Shown piece after piece: positions 61,560 to 64,000 of a stretch of 64,000 nucleotides of DNA; the stretch's first letter is position 1, and each line of letters starts with the position of its first letter. The notes under the pieces were generated by a model that saw only the letters and a list, made by a program, of their open reading frames with translations, searched no databases and was not told the DNA's origin. Source of the DNA: Mycobacterium sp. NBC_00419 (lineage in GTDB: Bacteria; Actinomycetota; Actinomycetes; Mycobacteriales; Mycobacteriaceae); assembly GCF_036023875.1 (NCBI RefSeq), contig NZ_CP107931.1, positions 62,001 through 126,000 on the forward strand, written 5' to 3'. The position numbers were made by a program, and so were the translations under genes.

Positions 61560-61596
61560 TTCCCCGGGACGGAAGTTGTTTCGCCAGCTCAGCGCG

Positions 61597-62166
61597 TCAA
61601 CGCCGCAGGGCGGTGGTGATATCCACCCAGCCGGTGGTGTCTAGCCGGTGGTCGGTGACATTGCGGCACTCCCCGTAAATCTGCATGGTGCCGCGGGTGG
61701 AGTTGTCGTCGTTGCGGTAGTAGAGGACGGCGACACCGTCCCTGGTGAAGGCGTGACCGCCGGGATGGCGGTTGGGGGGCAGTGCCTCGGCGAAACCCCT
61801 GGCGCGCATCGCGGCGGCGATGGAGCGGAAGAACTTCGGCGTCGCCATCACCCCGGGCACATCGAAGTTCAGGTAGATCGCGCCCTGATAGGGCGGGTCG
61901 TCCTGACTCTGGCACGACATCAGGATGTAGGTCCCCGAAACCCCCTTCAGTCCGCCCGCGGCGACAATGTCCCTGGCCGGCTCGAGCACCTGCGCCTTCG
62001 ACTGTTCGTCGGTCATCGGATGCGCGACGGGTTCGACGGCGGCGCCGCGCGTCTCCCGAAACTCATGCAGCGCAAGGTAACTCACGCCTAGCACCAGCGA
62101 CAGCGACAGCGCCGCCGCGATCAACGCGATGACGGGCCGGGAGCGAAGGGGACTCGCTGCTGGCAT
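61597..62166 (-). CDS. Membrane-anchored hypothetical protein
   Basis: A 189-residue protein with one N-terminal transmembrane helix (residues ~11-33, PVIALIAAALSLSLVLGVSY) and an extracytoplasmic domain with two cysteines (YILMSCQSQDDPPYQGAIYL and QIYGECRNVTDHR). Fold unknown. Its ATG overlaps the stop of the upstream secreted-protein gene by 1 bp (TGATG), so the two are translationally coupled and may act together in the envelope. Confidence 0.8.
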   Translation of the reverse strand: MPAASPLRSRPVIALIAAALSLSLVLGVSYLALHEFRETRGAAVEPVAHPMTDEQSKAQVLEPARDIVAAGGLKGVSGTYILMSCQSQDDPPYQGAIYLNFDVPGVMATPKFFRSIAAAMRARGFAEALPPNRHPGGHAFTRDGVAVLYYRNDDNSTRGTMQIYGECRNVTDHRLDTTGWVDITTALRR

Positions 62167-62672
62167 CAGTTCAACGGCGTGCAGCTGAACGGATGCTGGT
62201 CGAAGAAGTGCACCGCGGGCATGCCGTCGACATAGGTGTATTCCACGTCGGCACCCCACGTTGTTCCCGGGACCACCCACGGCGGAACACCCGCCGGGTA
62301 GGCGACGGTGATGTCGCCGTAGAACAGCACATTCTCGGGGCAGCCCGGCTTGCCGGCCGGCGCCGGATTCCAGGCGTGCACGACGATCGGGTTCACCAGG
62401 TGCGGACCCTGCGCGCAGTTCGGCTGGCACAGCACGGCGTCGTCGGTACCGGTCCCCCGCGCCCCGTCGGCACCCCACGACGTCCACGTCATGTTCTGCA
62501 TGACATTGGTCGAATCACAGCCGTAGACCACCCGCTCGGGCTTCTCCTGGATCGGCTGACTCGGGTCGTAGCAGCTGGGCAACATGTATTGGGTGACGTC
62601 GGCGGTCGCGGGTGCCGTCGCGGCGAACGCGATCACCGGCACCGCCGCCACCATTGCCACTGCGCGGATCAT
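62166..62672 (-). CDS. Secreted hypothetical protein coupled to a membrane protein
   Basis: A 168-residue exported protein. Signal peptide (IRAVAMVAAVPVIAFAATAP) ends near ATADVTQ. Five cysteines in the mature protein (LPSCYDPSQ, VVYGCDSTN, VLCQPNCAQG, GKPGCPENV plus FSCTPLN near the C-terminus gives six in all), suggesting three disulfides. ATG at 62672 is used; a GTG at 62681 and an ATG at 62702 are alternatives, with GAGGAGGGCGAG lying between. Coupled to the membrane protein gene by TGATG. Unknown function. Confidence 0.76.
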   Translation of the reverse strand: MIRAVAMVAAVPVIAFAATAPATADVTQYMLPSCYDPSQPIQEKPERVVYGCDSTNVMQNMTWTSWGADGARGTGTDDAVLCQPNCAQGPHLVNPIVVHAWNPAPAGKPGCPENVLFYGDITVAYPAGVPPWVVPGTTWGADVEYTYVDGMPAVHFFDQHPFSCTPLN

Positions 62673-62890
62673 GCGGACCACCTCGCCCTCCTCAGCCACC
62701 ATGGCAACGCGCGCATGCTAACACCGGGGACCAACGGCCCTAGAGCTTCTGCCATTCGGCCCGGGACCGAGCGCACTCGCACGGCATAGCGTCAGGTCGA
62801 ACACCGAGTCACGGCATACGAGGGGGATGTGCCGGCGACGTGTTCGGTGGTTCACCCGAGGTGGGGGGCCAAGGGCCTGCTGCGACCACA

Positions 62891-63775
62891 TCAGCCCTTG
62901 GCCAGGGTGAACTGGCAGATATCGGTGTAGCCGTCGCGGAACAGCTCGGCGCAGCCGGTCAGGTACTTCATGTACCGGTCGTAGACCTCGCGGGACTGCA
63001 GCGCCACAGCCTCTTCCTCGTTGGCCTGCAGGGCCGCCGACCAGATATCCAGCGTCTTGGCGTAGTGCAGTCGCAGTGGGTGAACGCGGTTGACCGTGAA
63101 TCCGGCCCTGGTCGCGTGCTCGTCGACCACCGAGACGCTGGGCAGCCGGCCGCCCGGGAAGATCTCGTCCACGATGAACTTGAAGAACTTCAGGTGGCGC
63201 ATGGTGATGGGCAGTCCGCGTTCCTTGATCTCCTCAGAACTCGGCTGAACGATGGTGTGCAACAACATGATTCCGTCATCAGGAAGCAGGCTGTGGGCGC
63301 GGTTGAAGAACGCGTTGTAGCGGTCGGTACCGAAGTGCTCGAAAGCGCCGATCGACACGATGCGGTCGACGGGCTCGCGGAACTGCTCCCAGCCTTCGAG
63401 CAGGACCTGCTTGGATCGGGTGCTCTCGGAGTCGTCGAAGAGCTGCTGGACATGCAGGGCCTGGTTCTTGCTGAGCGTCAGGCCCACGACGTTGACGTCG
63501 TAGGTTTCCAGCGCGCGCATCATCGTCGCACCCCAGCCGCAGCCCACGTCGAGCAGCGTCATGCCGGGCTGTAATCCCAGCTTGCCCAGCGCGAGGTCTA
63601 TTTTGGCGATCTGCGCCTCTTCGAGCGTCATGTCCTCGCGCTCGAAAAAGGCACAGCTGTAGGTCTGGGTCCTGTCCAGGAATAGCCGATAGAAATCATC
63701 GGAGAGGTCGTAATGGTGCTGCACGTCGTCGAAGTGCGGCTCCATATGGGTGATACTTGCGGGCGATTTCGACAA
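62891..63775 (-). CDS. Cyclopropane mycolic acid synthase family methyltransferase (PcaA/MmaA2-like)
   Basis: A 294-residue SAM-dependent enzyme that modifies double bonds of mycolic acid precursors. SAM motif MTLLDVGCGWGATMMRALET; YDLSDDFYRLFLDRTQTYSC at the N-terminus; GAFEHFGTDRYNAFF with the bicarbonate-site Glu; C-terminal VYDRYMKYLTGCAELFRDGY. Sequence is nearest in feel to PcaA and MmaA2, cyclopropane synthases, but cis/trans or proximal/distal specificity cannot be told. TTG at 63775 has AGGA 8 nt upstream; ATG at 63745 is an alternative start. Confidence 0.92.
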   Translation of the reverse strand: MSKSPASITHMEPHFDDVQHHYDLSDDFYRLFLDRTQTYSCAFFEREDMTLEEAQIAKIDLALGKLGLQPGMTLLDVGCGWGATMMRALETYDVNVVGLTLSKNQALHVQQLFDDSESTRSKQVLLEGWEQFREPVDRIVSIGAFEHFGTDRYNAFFNRAHSLLPDDGIMLLHTIVQPSSEEIKERGLPITMRHLKFFKFIVDEIFPGGRLPSVSVVDEHATRAGFTVNRVHPLRLHYAKTLDIWSAALQANEEEAVALQSREVYDRYMKYLTGCAELFRDGYTDICQFTLAKG

Positions 63776-63911
63776 TGGTCTGTCCTGTTCTTGCGACTCG
63801 TACCGACCTACCCCCGCGAGACCGGCCGCACTCCCCTCGTGTCGTACCGCAGGAAGTTTACGTGACTAGTTCGCGACTCCCCACCCGAGCAAAGCACTTG
63901 TCAGTGTCTTG

Positions 63912-64000
63912 TCAGCTTTGTCCGCGACCGTCGATGTTGTTGTCGCGACCGTAAATTGGATTTCCGTCGTCATCGAGCCAATCGTTGACCGCGGTGCCGG
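63912..64000 (-). CDS. C-terminal end of a gene cut by the window edge
   Basis: The reverse strand reads 28 in-frame residues (VNDWLDDDGNPIYGRDNNID then GRGQS) to a TGA at 63912-63914. The acidic, Gly/Asn-rich composition looks like a real protein end rather than random high-GC sequence, and it leaves a 136-bp gap to the mycolate synthase gene, enough for a promoter. Too short to identify. Confidence 0.4.
   Translation of the reverse strand, partial: GTAVNDWLDDDGNPIYGRDNNIDGRGQS

Noticed and set aside
61566..61580. Second full DosR box before fdxA
   Set aside because: Only the GGGAC half is intact; the other half (AGTTGT) does not fit the consensus.

Overview
The window is high-GC actinobacterial DNA from a mycobacterium, most likely an environmental, fast-growing type. 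The evidence is a set of genes typical of the genus: katG, an Mpt53-type secreted thiol oxidoreductase with its CcdA partner, an LpqH-type lipoprotein, a 13E12/DUF222-HNH protein, CDP-diacylglycerol pyrophosphatase, an LdtA-type L,D-transpeptidase, FdxA with a DosR-like box, a CYP125 with a KstR-like box, and a cyclopropane mycolic acid synthase. About 70 genes fill the window, many overlapping by 1-25 bp. Many starts lie 6-8 nt after a TANNNT box and look leaderless. I saw no rRNA, tRNA, CRISPR array, insertion sequence or prophage. The left edge cuts katG; the right edge cuts a small reverse-strand gene.

Layout. 0-4 kb: katG end, a 58-nt terminator hairpin, a small secreted protein, ccdA and mpt53. 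4-7.5 kb: TetR, DUF1214 protein and sulfotransferase as a coupled operon, then a membrane-tethered Mrr-like nuclease. 7.6-18.6 kb: luciferase-like oxidoreductase, STAS protein, secreted protein, cdh, a MerR/TOBE regulator coupled to a modA without modBC, a phosphodiesterase, an intact PAS-PAS-GGDEF protein, yaaA, a methyltransferase, a degenerate membrane GGDEF protein and an agmatinase-type hydrolase. 18.6-24.8 kb: the most unusual block, a TPR protein coupled to a CHAT-domain (caspase-like) protease, a divergent membrane protein, and two coupled proteins of no recognisable family.

24.9-33.7 kb: LpqH-like lipoprotein, 13E12 protein, an amidohydrolase and AraC regulator diverging from only 25 bp, a secreted protein, amidase, alpha/beta hydrolase and a secreted VanX-type dipeptidase. 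33.7-45.3 kb: cinA, small membrane protein, an unusual acetyltransferase, a large exported GH2 glycosidase, a DMT-type transporter, a truncated PPOX remnant, then a polyol/glycerol kinase operon with two FAD oxidoreductases, and an HAD phosphatase. 45.3-53.6 kb: two SDRs, an amine-dehydrogenase-like protein, a nitronate monooxygenase behind a KstR-like box, STAS and ANTAR signalling proteins and several envelope proteins.

53.6-64 kb: a TetR-SDR operon facing a P450-ferredoxin operon across an operator-rich 132-bp gap, a CYP125-YceI operon with a KstR-like box, a fatty-acid hydroxylase behind a GntR-like palindrome, ldtA, a large mycobacterial membrane protein, an AhpD-like protein, fdxA, two envelope proteins and a mycolate cyclopropane synthase. 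Recurrent themes are lipid and sterol oxidation, envelope and periplasmic redox proteins, and local transcription factors with visible palindromic operators.
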